Positions 7,543-14,980 of a stretch of DNA of 64,000 bases are shown here, in pieces. Made by a program: the position numbers and the translations under genes. Origin of the DNA: RGIG7213 sp045544195 (GTDB lineage Bacteria; Bacillota; Clostridia; Oscillospirales; CAG-272). Within the stretch, counting starts at the first letter, position 1. The number at the start of each line of letters is the position of its first letter. The notes beneath the pieces were generated by a model. That model had not been told where the DNA came from. It saw nothing but the letters and a program-made list of their open reading frames with translations, and made no database searches. The DNA lies in contig JAZPYO010000055.1 of the NCBI GenBank assembly GCA_045544195.1, forward strand, positions 15,050 to 79,049. Reading direction: 5' to 3'.

Positions 7543-8775
7543 TTACTCAAAGCAGCTTCTTACGATCTGAATTATCTTATCCTGCTGCTCGGGCGTCATT
7601 TTTATATCGCTTGGCAAGCAAAGACCTCTTTGGAAGATATCTGCTCCGACGTCCGTTCCTTCTCCGGGGATATACGCATCCGTCTTTCCTCTGCCTGTGC
7701 CGTCCTTGGTCACAAAGCCGTGCATTCTGTAAAGCGGCTGCATATGCATCGGCTTCCAGATCGGTCTGCCCTGCGCGTTATATTTTGCAAGAGTGTCAAG
7801 TATCTCATCAGGACACGATCTGCCGCGCTCGCTTACATAGCACGTATCGTTATCGCTTCTGACCTGCTTGCACATGGCATCCTCGTTTATAAGCAAGCAC
7901 GAAAGCCAGAAATTCGGCTCTGTGTTCTCGCTGTCATACGGGTTCATCGTTACGGGCAGGTCCTTGAAGCCCTCTTTATATCTTTCGTATATCGCCTTTT
8001 TGCGAGCTATATGATCGTCAAGATGCAAAAGCTGTCCTCTTACAACACCAGCTACTATATTGCTCATACGGTAGTTATAGCCGATCTCCTCGTGCTGATA
8101 CCACGGCGCTCTTTCACGGCTTTGCGTTGACCATTTGCGAGCCTTGTTCGCCGATGCAATATCATCAGTCAGAAGCATACCGCCCGCAGAGCCTGTGATT
8201 ATCTTGTTTCCGTTAAAGGAAATTACGCTGTATTTGCCGAATGTGCCTGTTTGTCTGCCCTTGTATGTAGCGCCGAAGGATTCTGCGGCATCCTCTATGA
8301 CGATCGCGCCGTGACGCTGTGCAATAGCGCATATCTCATCAAATTTTGCGGGCGTGCCGTAAAGATTTACGACCATTATGACCTTCGTTTCAGGGTAAAG
8401 CTCAAACGCCCTTTCGAGCGCAACGGGATCCATATTCCACGTGTCGTATTCGGTATCTATAAAAACGGGCGTCGCCTTTTCGTACATAATGGCGTTTACC
8501 GTTGCATCAAACGTCATATCCGTGCAGAATACCGTATCGTTTGCCTTGACGCCGGCGAGCTTGACCGCCAGATGAAGCGCGGCTGTTCCGTTAGTCAGAG
8601 AAACTGCATATTTGCAGCCGACTCTTTCACACACGCCTCGCTCAATGGCAACAAGATTTGACCCCTCAGTCGTTACCCAGTTAGTATCTATCGCCTCGTT
8701 GATATAATCCATTTCATCGCCGTGTAAGGTCGGCGTAGCAAGCCATATTTTTTCTTCAAACGCCTCAAATTTCAT
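7543..8775 (-). CDS. DegT/DnrJ/EryC1 family sugar aminotransferase
   Basis: A complete 410-residue PLP enzyme of the DegT/DnrJ/EryC1/StrS family. It shows LTNGTAALHLAVKLAG near 60-75 (phosphate-binding region), EDAAESFGATYKG near 161-173 and the PLP lysine Lys191 in SFNGNKIITGS. Such enzymes transfer an amino group from glutamate to a keto-sugar nucleotide, giving amino sugars for surface glycans. The length is slightly above the usual 370-390, with an extra segment near 300-330 of the LegC/PglE type. Its acetyltransferase partner downstream is a remnant and no other sugar-nucleotide genes are near, so it may be an orphan of a lost glycan cluster. GAGGATC precedes the ATG. Confidence 0.9.
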   Translation of the reverse strand: MKFEAFEEKIWLATPTLHGDEMDYINEAIDTNWVTTEGSNLVAIERGVCERVGCKYAVSLTNGTAALHLAVKLAGVKANDTVFCTDMTFDATVNAIMYEKATPVFIDTEYDTWNMDPVALERAFELYPETKVIMVVNLYGTPAKFDEICAIAQRHGAIVIEDAAESFGATYKGRQTGTFGKYSVISFNGNKIITGSAGGMLLTDDIASANKARKWSTQSRERAPWYQHEEIGYNYRMSNIVAGVVRGQLLHLDDHIARKKAIYERYKEGFKDLPVTMNPYDSENTEPNFWLSCLLINEDAMCKQVRSDNDTCYVSERGRSCPDEILDTLAKYNAQGRPIWKPMHMQPLYRMHGFVTKDGTGRGKTDAYIPGEGTDVGADIFQRGLCLPSDIKMTPEQQDKIIQIVRSCFE

Positions 8776-9079
8776 AACGATCCTCCTTTGACAGCAAAAG
8801 ATATATTCTGCCGCGAGGTGACATATCCGCGCCTTTGTTACGACAGAATAAAACAGTTAGCGTCATAACTCGTTTATTTATATATAAAATATATAGTTAA
8901 TTTAGATGATATACCTTTGCCCCTGCTTTTTCAATACTTTTTCAACTTTTTTAATTATTTTTTTACATTCTGATCCCACTCGCTCCGTTGTTAACAAAAA
9001 AAACTATTTTTTATGTTAAATAAATCATCTTTGAGTGATATAATCACTCTTGATTGATATAATTCAAACGGAGAGACTT
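8776..9079. other. Divergent intergenic region, nothing recognised
   Basis: About 300 AT-rich bases between the divergent aminotransferase and MATE genes. It must contain two promoters. Candidate -10 boxes are visible (for example GATATAATC near 9037-9045), but I cannot assign firm -35 boxes. No small gene, transposon end or structured RNA was recognised. Confidence 0.35.
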
Positions 9080-10438
9080 ATGCCACAGAACAGTCAGATA
9101 ACGGAAAGCGAGCTTTTTCCTAAGGGCTATATAAAAAAGCTGCTCTTGCCGCTTGTTATAGAGCAGTTTCTTGCTGTTACGATCGGTCTTGCGGACACGA
9201 TAATGGTAAGCAGCAACGGCGATGCGGCGATATCGGGCGTTTCGCTGGTCGATCAGATAAACGTCCTTTTGATACAGGTGTTTGCCGCATTGGCAACGGG
9301 CGGCGCTATCGTCGTTTCGCAATACATCGGACGAAACGAAAGAGAAAACGCGCGCTCTGCCGCAAAGCAGCTTTTTCTGATAACAACGCTCGCAGCGTGT
9401 ATTATTATGGCAATTTGCCTTTGTTTTTGCCCTTACATACTTCGTATGATATTCGGCTCGGTAGAGGACGGCGTAATGCGCAACTGCAAGATATATTTTT
9501 ATATGTCTGTTGTATCATATCCGTTTTTGGCATTGTACAATTCCGGCTCGGCAATATTTCGATCAATGGGCAAAAGCCGCATAACGATGTATATTTCGAT
9601 CGTTATGAACACCATAAACGTCGCAGGAAACGCAATATTTATATTCGGCTTCGGTATGAGCGTTTTCGGTGCGGCTCTGGCAACGCTTATTTCACGCGCC
9701 ACGGGTGCCGTCATAATTACGGCGATGGCTCACAATAAAAATAACCCGATATACGTCGATTTCAAAAGCTTAAGGCTGAAATTTTCACTGATAAAGCGCA
9801 TTTTATACGTCGGTGTGCCGAACGGCATTGAAAACGGTATGTTCCAGATAGGAAAGCTGATGGTATCGCGCATCATCGCTGACCTCGGAACTGCGGCGAT
9901 CGCGGCAAACTCCGTTGCAGGAACGGTTGCAATGGTATCAAACATTCCCGGCTCGGCAATAGGTCTGGGGCTTGTCACGATAGTCGGTCAGGCTATGGGG
10001 GCAGGACTTACCAAGACAGCAGAAAAATATTCAAAAAAGCTGCTCGGTCTTACATATTTGCTGACAAATATCCTTAACATACTTATATTCATTTTAGCTC
10101 CCTTCATCATCGCAATGTACAGAGAGCTGTCGCCTGAGGCAACACAGGACGCCTTAAGGATAGTCCGGGTGTTCTGTATCGTATCGTCGGTCACATGGCC
10201 CTTGGCATTCACCCTGCCCAACTCTCTGCGCGCGGCGGGCGATGTCAGATTTACGCTCGTCGTTTCAATGAGCGCTATGTGGCTGTGCCGTGTTGCGCTT
10301 TGCTATCTGCTGTGCTACACATTCAATATGGGGCTTGACGGCGTATGGTACGCAATGTACGCTGACTGGCTGTTCAGAATAATCTTCTTCGTTGCGAGAT
10401 TTGCAAGGGGAAAATGGAAAAGCTGTAAGGTAATATAA
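9080..10438 (+). CDS. MATE family efflux transporter
   Basis: A 452-residue protein with about twelve membrane helices in two similar halves. The first half carries ADTIMVSSNGDAAISGVSLVDQ, the typical start of MATE (NorM/DinF-like) exporters, and the second half repeats the pattern as IADLGTAAIAANSVAGTV. These proteins export cationic compounds, drugs or lipid-linked molecules in exchange for Na+ or H+. I chose the ATG at 9080 because ACGGAGAG lies just upstream. A start at 9050 would lack one. The substrate cannot be told. It is a single gene, followed 58 bases later by spoIIP on the same strand. Confidence 0.9.
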   Translation: MPQNSQITESELFPKGYIKKLLLPLVIEQFLAVTIGLADTIMVSSNGDAAISGVSLVDQINVLLIQVFAALATGGAIVVSQYIGRNERENARSAAKQLFLITTLAACIIMAICLCFCPYILRMIFGSVEDGVMRNCKIYFYMSVVSYPFLALYNSGSAIFRSMGKSRITMYISIVMNTINVAGNAIFIFGFGMSVFGAALATLISRATGAVIITAMAHNKNNPIYVDFKSLRLKFSLIKRILYVGVPNGIENGMFQIGKLMVSRIIADLGTAAIAANSVAGTVAMVSNIPGSAIGLGLVTIVGQAMGAGLTKTAEKYSKKLLGLTYLLTNILNILIFILAPFIIAMYRELSPEATQDALRIVRVFCIVSSVTWPLAFTLPNSLRAAGDVRFTLVVSMSAMWLCRVALCYLLCYTFNMGLDGVWYAMYADWLFRIIFFVARFARGKWKSCKVI

Positions 10439-10496
10439 CGGAATATTATCAGCCCGTCCATCATACAATACAGTAAAACACAAAGGAGAGTATTGT

Positions 10497-11678
10497 ATGA
10501 AGCGCACGCAGATAGATATTCAGAAGCTGAAGGAATGTATATCGATAAAAGGGTCGGGGAAAGCCCGTATTTTCGGCTCATCAGCCGTAAAATACTGCGT
10601 TTATCCTCTGACCCTTTTGTGCTTGCTTTTCGGTGTGATATTCACCTTTGAGGACACCGTGAGGGCACTTTCCCGATCTGATGAGGCGTCGGAGCAAAGC
10701 GAAAACGCCGTTTTGCAAAGCACGCCCGTGCAGGACACGCTTGCATATGCTCCGCCGATGCCTGAGGATGATTGCCCGTACGTTATCGGCATTGACGATC
10801 TTGAGCCGCTTGCATTAAAGGAATATTATTATCTTAACCGTGACGTTCTGCCCGACGATATATACGGCTTTAACTATAATCTTGTGCCGCAGGGGCATAT
10901 GGGGATAATACCGATATCGCTCGCGCAGGAATCGAACGGAGAAGATATGTACATAAAAAACAAGACGGATTATGACCTTTCCGCAGATGCTCTGCCCGAC
11001 ATCGACCTGCCCGATATTGCAAACACAGGGGAAATATCCGTGCTTATCGTACACACTCACGGAACAGAGGCGTACACCCCTGACGGCATTTTATCCGACG
11101 ATCCTGACGATCCATACAGCACACGGTCAAAAAACAACAGCGAAAACGTCGTATCACTCGGAAAGATAATGTCCGACGTCTTTGAGCAATACGGAATAAA
11201 AACGCTTCATTACGATGTAGCACTGGATACCACGATAGACGACTATTCAAAGGCTTATTCGGCATCGGCAAAAATAATAAAGGATACCCTCAAGGAGTAT
11301 CCTTCAATACAATATGTATTTGATATTCACAGAGATGCGGTAACTCTGTCAACGGGTGAAAAGGCAAAGGCTCTGTGCCAGGTTGACGGAAAGCGCGCCG
11401 CGCAGGTAATGACCGTTGTCGGAAGCGACTTTCTCGGTCAGGACCATCCGAATTGGAAAAGCAACCTTGCCCTTGCCGTAGCTCTGCAGACTCGCCTTGA
11501 GGACGGATATACCGATCTTTGCCGTCCGATAACCGTAAAGCAGGGGGCATTCAATCAGCACTTAAGCCCCTTCGGGCTTCTGCTTGAGATCGGAACTGAC
11601 GGAAATACCCTGCAGGAAGCACAGTATTCCGCGCAACTTCTCGCACACGAGCTTGCGCATATAATAGCCAAAGGTTAA
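10497..11678 (+). CDS. spoIIP: Stage II sporulation protein P (SpoIIP)
   Basis: A 393-residue protein with one N-terminal membrane helix (about 33-50), an Asp/Glu-rich linker and a C-terminal SpoIIP peptidoglycan amidase/endopeptidase domain (about 180-393). Visible zinc-site and catalytic motifs are LIVHTHGTEAY (His186, His188, Glu191), FDIHRDAV (His278) and LLLEIGTDGN (Glu364). Together with SpoIID and SpoIIM it thins the septal wall and drives engulfment of the forespore. It is good evidence that the organism makes endospores. In many Firmicutes spoIIP lies next to gpr; here gpr is about 12 kb away. Expression is expected in the mother cell under SigE (family knowledge; no promoter assigned). 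AAAGGAG precedes the ATG. Confidence 0.92.
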   Translation: MKRTQIDIQKLKECISIKGSGKARIFGSSAVKYCVYPLTLLCLLFGVIFTFEDTVRALSRSDEASEQSENAVLQSTPVQDTLAYAPPMPEDDCPYVIGIDDLEPLALKEYYYLNRDVLPDDIYGFNYNLVPQGHMGIIPISLAQESNGEDMYIKNKTDYDLSADALPDIDLPDIANTGEISVLIVHTHGTEAYTPDGILSDDPDDPYSTRSKNNSENVVSLGKIMSDVFEQYGIKTLHYDVALDTTIDDYSKAYSASAKIIKDTLKEYPSIQYVFDIHRDAVTLSTGEKAKALCQVDGKRAAQVMTVVGSDFLGQDHPNWKSNLALAVALQTRLEDGYTDLCRPITVKQGAFNQHLSPFGLLLEIGTDGNTLQEAQYSAQLLAHELAHIIAKG

Positions 11679-13174
11679 TTTTTATAAGATCTTCTTATAA
11701 ACAGAACGACTCCGACTGCGGCAGCAGCCATTATGATGACCGTCAGTATAATGCTCGGCACAACGGAGCGTGTTTCACCGCCGCCGAGAATGTCGTCATC
11801 TGTCGGTAAGGTCTGCAAGCTCTGTGTTTCCTCGTTGAAAACATCCTCGTTCGGCTCATTTGCGCCGCCGTTTCCGCTGTCAGTATCATCTTCGGGCGCT
11901 GATGCGTCGCCGCCTTCTGCTGTTTCGGTGCTTTTTGACTCTGTTGATGTGCCATCAGACTCCGTTTCGGCGTCCCCTGATGCAGATGTTGTATCATCGG
12001 GAGCTGTTGCGGTATCCTCGGGTATTGTTGTAGTATCCTCAGGTATAGTTGTAGTGTCCTCAGGTATTGTTGTGGTATCCTCGGGTATCGTTGTAGTATC
12101 CTCGGGTATTGTTGTAGTATCCTCTGGTATTGTTGTAGTATCCTCGGGTATTGTTGTAGTGTCCTCGGGTATCGTTGTAGTATCTGACGCGCCTTCCCTG
12201 TAATGAATGCTTACATTGTTCAGAGCATTTTTCACGCTTTCGTGAATATCAAGACCGTTCCAGTCCTCTTCCGTCGATGAATAATACACATCCGTAAGAG
12301 CTGAGCAGCCGTCAAGCGATGATGCGCCGATAGAGTCAAGGCTTGCAGGCAGAGTCAGGCTTTCGATGCTTTTGCAGCCGAATAATGCATACGGGGCAAT
12401 ATTCTTAACTCCGTCGGGAACTGTAAATTCCGACTCTGATTTCTGCGGCGGAAACGCTGTAAGAGATGACATATCGTAGCTGTAAAGCACGCCGTCAACG
12501 CTCTTGAAGCGCGTGTTCTTGCTGTTTACGGATATACTTTTAAGCCCGCCGTTTGAAGAGGCAAACGCCGCTGAGCCTATTCTTTCTACCGATGACGGTA
12601 TCGTCAGAGAAGAAAGAGAGGAGCAGCCGAAAAACGCCTTATCTCCGATCGTCTTAAGGCTTGACGGAAGCGTTACGCCCGTCATACCGTCGCACATATC
12701 AAATGCGCCGTCTGCTATGACAAGGGTATCAACGCCGACGGAATACCGACCGTTCAATTCCGCATCTGCGCGTATCAGAACGTGGGAAATATAAAGCGCT
12801 CCGTCAGCCCAATTCACAGCATCGTTATATATGCCCGTATTCAGAAATGCGTTTTTTCCGACAGATAATACCGACGGGGCAATGCTCGCCGATTGAAGAT
12901 TTTCACAGCCGTAAAAGGCGTATTCGCCTATGCTTTCAACGCCGTCCTTTATTTCAACGGACAGAATGCTCTGCGCCTTTTCGCTCCACGGCGCGCCCGC
13001 TTCCGATGAAAAATCGTCCATTTTACCGCTGCCGCTTATTGTGAGCTTGCCGTCCTCTGTCAAATCGTACGTAATATCACCGATCTTACCGTTATCGGCA
13101 AAAACGGAGATCATCAAAGGGCATATAACGGCTATAATAACAGCTATGCTGAATATGTTCAGTATTTTTTTCAA
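11675..13174 (-). CDS. BspA-like leucine-rich-repeat surface protein
   Basis: A 499-residue exported protein. I chose a TTG start at 13174 because GGAGG lies 7 bases upstream and the signal peptide (about 1-28, ending SVFA) then begins MKKILNIFS. Residues 30-330 are LRR_5/BspA-type repeats, recognisable as SIGEYAFYGCENLQSASI, TIGDKAFFGCSSLSSLTI and similar units. A Thr/Pro/Glu stalk follows with eight copies of TTIPED(T), then an acidic linker, one membrane helix and the tail RRSYKN. No LPxTG motif is present, so it is probably held by the C-terminal helix. Such proteins often mediate adhesion. Its stop codon overlaps that of the convergent spoIIP by three bases. Confidence 0.85.
   Translation of the reverse strand: MKKILNIFSIAVIIAVICPLMISVFADNGKIGDITYDLTEDGKLTISGSGKMDDFSSEAGAPWSEKAQSILSVEIKDGVESIGEYAFYGCENLQSASIAPSVLSVGKNAFLNTGIYNDAVNWADGALYISHVLIRADAELNGRYSVGVDTLVIADGAFDMCDGMTGVTLPSSLKTIGDKAFFGCSSLSSLTIPSSVERIGSAAFASSNGGLKSISVNSKNTRFKSVDGVLYSYDMSSLTAFPPQKSESEFTVPDGVKNIAPYALFGCKSIESLTLPASLDSIGASSLDGCSALTDVYYSSTEEDWNGLDIHESVKNALNNVSIHYREGASDTTTIPEDTTTIPEDTTTIPEDTTTIPEDTTTIPEDTTTIPEDTTTIPEDTTTIPEDTATAPDDTTSASGDAETESDGTSTESKSTETAEGGDASAPEDDTDSGNGGANEPNEDVFNEETQSLQTLPTDDDILGGGETRSVVPSIILTVIIMAAAAVGVVLFIRRSYKN
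12012..12179 (-). repeat. 21-bp coding tandem repeat (8 units)
   Basis: Eight head-to-tail 21-bp units encode the heptapeptide EDTTTIP in the stalk of the surface protein. Units differ mainly at silent positions (tcctcg/tcctca/tcctct, gtatcc/gtgtcc). A degenerate ninth copy (TATAPDD) follows on the C-terminal side. Because 21 is a multiple of three, copy-number changes would alter stalk length without breaking the frame. Confidence 0.9.
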
Positions 13175-13387
13175 AGCAGCCTCCAATATTACAGTTAGAT
13201 ATATGAAAACGCAAGTACCGCACAGTGTATATGCATTTTTTATTCCAATAAAAATTATCACCCAACATTGTACTACATACGCATCTGTTAAGCAACGAAA
13301 AAATAATAAAATTTAATGAATTTTTTAATAATATGGTATACGAAGGCATAAAAATCAGAGGGAAACGAAAAAAATTCCAAAAACCCC

Positions 13388-13416
13388 TTTACAAATCCGT
13401 TTGCCTGTGATATAAT
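13388..13416 (+). promoter_or_regulatory. SigA-type promoter of rpsO
   Basis: TTTACA at 13388-13393, a 17-base spacer and a perfect TATAAT at 13411-13416. It leaves a leader of about 110 bases before rpsO. The leader contains a GCGC-rich hairpin (around 13460-13478) that could serve S15 autoregulation, but I cannot match it to a known S15 leader class. Confidence 0.75.
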
Positions 13417-13533
13417 CCTATGCGGTATGGCAACGAATACACAGTTTACGGAAATAAGGCGCTTGCCAAAGGCGCGCATCACCCGCCGTATGCTATGTAT
13501 ATCGAATATTTGATTTTGAAAGGTGAATTAAAA

Positions 13534-13800
13534 ATGCTTCTTAAAGAAGAAAAGCAGCAGATCATTGCTCAGTACAAAACACACGAAAGCGACACAGGCT
13601 CACCCGAGGTACAGATCGCTATCCTTACAACAAGAATAAACACGCTCAACGAGCATCTTAAGGCTAACAAAAACGACCACCACTCCAGAAGAGGCCTTCT
13701 TAAGATGGTAGGTAAGAGAAGAAACCTTCTCAACTACCTTATGAAAAAGGACATCGAAAGATACAGAGCTATCATCGAAAAGCTCGGAATCAGAAAGTAA
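13534..13800 (+). CDS. rpsO: 30S ribosomal protein S15
   Basis: An 88-residue protein with the normal S15 length and hallmark sequences: TGSPEVQIAILTTRINTLNEHL, the DHHSRRGLLKMVGKRRNLLNYL core and the KLGIRK end. It binds 16S rRNA in the platform of the small subunit and nucleates assembly there. The ATG at 13534 follows AAAGGTGA. A longer upstream reading frame exists but would add residues unknown in S15. The usual neighbour pnp is absent, and rpsO is a single-gene unit between its own promoter and terminator. Confidence 0.97.
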   Translation: MLLKEEKQQIIAQYKTHESDTGSPEVQIAILTTRINTLNEHLKANKNDHHSRRGLLKMVGKRRNLLNYLMKKDIERYRAIIEKLGIRK

Positions 13801-13813
13801 TTTTACAAAGCAT

Positions 13814-13850
13814 CCCGTTTGCTACGCCATACAGCAAACGGGTGTTTTTT
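13814..13850 (+). terminator. Intrinsic terminator of rpsO
   Basis: CCCGTTTGCT (13814-13823) pairs perfectly with AGCAAACGGG (13833-13842), followed by TGTTTTTTT. Confidence 0.9.
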
Positions 13851-13960
13851 TATCATCAGCGGCTCTGGCTATACCTATAAATTCAATTATTATAAATATT
13901 TATGTTGTGATGTAACACTAAATTCACATTTTTTTGTTAGAATGTGTTTCGGGTATATAT

Positions 13961-14929
13961 ATGAAAATCAGAAACATTGAATTGAAATACGGTATATTTC
14001 TTGCTCCTATGGCGGGCGTTACCGATATTTGCGCAAGAGAAATATACAGATCTCACGGTGCGGAATATATGACGACGGAAATGGTATCCGCCGCCGCTGT
14101 GCATTACGGTGACAAAAAAACGCTTGAAATAGCGCAAATATCCGAAAAAGAGGGCTATTGCGCCATACAGATATTCGGCCACGATGCGCAAATGATGGCA
14201 AATGCCGCCCGTGTTATGTCGCATCTTCCCACGCCGCCGTGCGCCATTGACATAAATATGGGCTGTCCTGTAAAAAAGATAGTCGGCGGCGGCGACGGCT
14301 CCGCCTTGATGAAGGACCCTGTCTTAGCAGGAAGAATAATACAAAGCGTCGTTGATGCGTGCGATATTCCCGTAACTGTGAAAATACGCGCAGGATACGA
14401 CAGGCAGCATAAAAACGCGCCCGAAATTGCGCATATCGCAGAGGAATGCGGCGCTGAGGCAATATGCGTTCACGGCAGAACGCGTGAGGATATGTATATA
14501 AACGGCACTGTTGACTATGATATAATAGCAAGGGTAAAGCAGACAGTAAGTATCCCTGTAATAGCCAACGGCGATATAACGTGCGGGGCGGATTTCAAAA
14601 GAATACTTGAATATACGGGCTGTGACGGCGGCGCGATAGGCAGAGCCGCGCAGGGAAACCCGTTTATCTTTGAAGAAATAAACGCGTATATGCAAGGCGT
14701 GCCGTATACCATGCCGTCAAGACAGAGACGTATACAGACAGCGCTTGAGCATATTCGTCTTATGGTAAGCTCAAAGGGGTATCTCGGCGTGCTTGAATCA
14801 CGGAAGCACGCAGGCTGGTACACAAAGGGGCTTTCGGGCGGCGGTGAGATACGCAACGCAATAAACAAGGCAGAAAGCCTTCAGCAGATAGAAAACATAC
14901 TGTATTCCGCGCTTGAGCATCAGCAGTAA
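13961..14929 (+). CDS. dusB: tRNA-dihydrouridine synthase (DusB-like)
   Basis: A 322-residue flavoenzyme with a TIM-barrel Dus domain. It shows LAPMAGVTD (FMN site) near the start, MVSAAAVHYG, IDINMGCPVKKI with the catalytic Cys region, KIRAGYD, the VHGRTRE motif and GAIGRAAQGNPFIF. It reduces uridines in the D-loop of tRNAs using FMN and NADPH. I start it at ATG 13961 because the barrel begins there; the upstream in-frame TTG at 13934 adds no known sequence. It is followed 51 bases later by the YfhO-like gene on the same strand. Confidence 0.92.
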   Translation: MKIRNIELKYGIFLAPMAGVTDICAREIYRSHGAEYMTTEMVSAAAVHYGDKKTLEIAQISEKEGYCAIQIFGHDAQMMANAARVMSHLPTPPCAIDINMGCPVKKIVGGGDGSALMKDPVLAGRIIQSVVDACDIPVTVKIRAGYDRQHKNAPEIAHIAEECGAEAICVHGRTREDMYINGTVDYDIIARVKQTVSIPVIANGDITCGADFKRILEYTGCDGGAIGRAAQGNPFIFEEINAYMQGVPYTMPSRQRRIQTALEHIRLMVSSKGYLGVLESRKHAGWYTKGLSGGGEIRNAINKAESLQQIENILYSALEHQQ

Positions 14930-14980
14930 CGATAGCTTGATATACGGCATACGGAAGAAAGGAACCGTTCTTGAAGATCT

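Noticed and set aside
7431..8130. Plus-strand frames opposite the aminotransferase
   Set aside because: Shadow frames rich in Arg/Cys/Ser; the minus-strand gene has clear motifs and a good ribosome-binding site.
11733..12203. Plus-strand reading frame of 156 codons with SGIVVVS repeats
   Set aside because: It is the antisense shadow of the EDTTTIP repeat in the LRR surface protein; it has no ribosome-binding site.
13417..13533. Longer S15 protein starting at 13420
   Set aside because: The extra N-terminal residues are unlike any S15, and AAAGGTGA precedes the ATG at 13534; the stretch is the mRNA leader.
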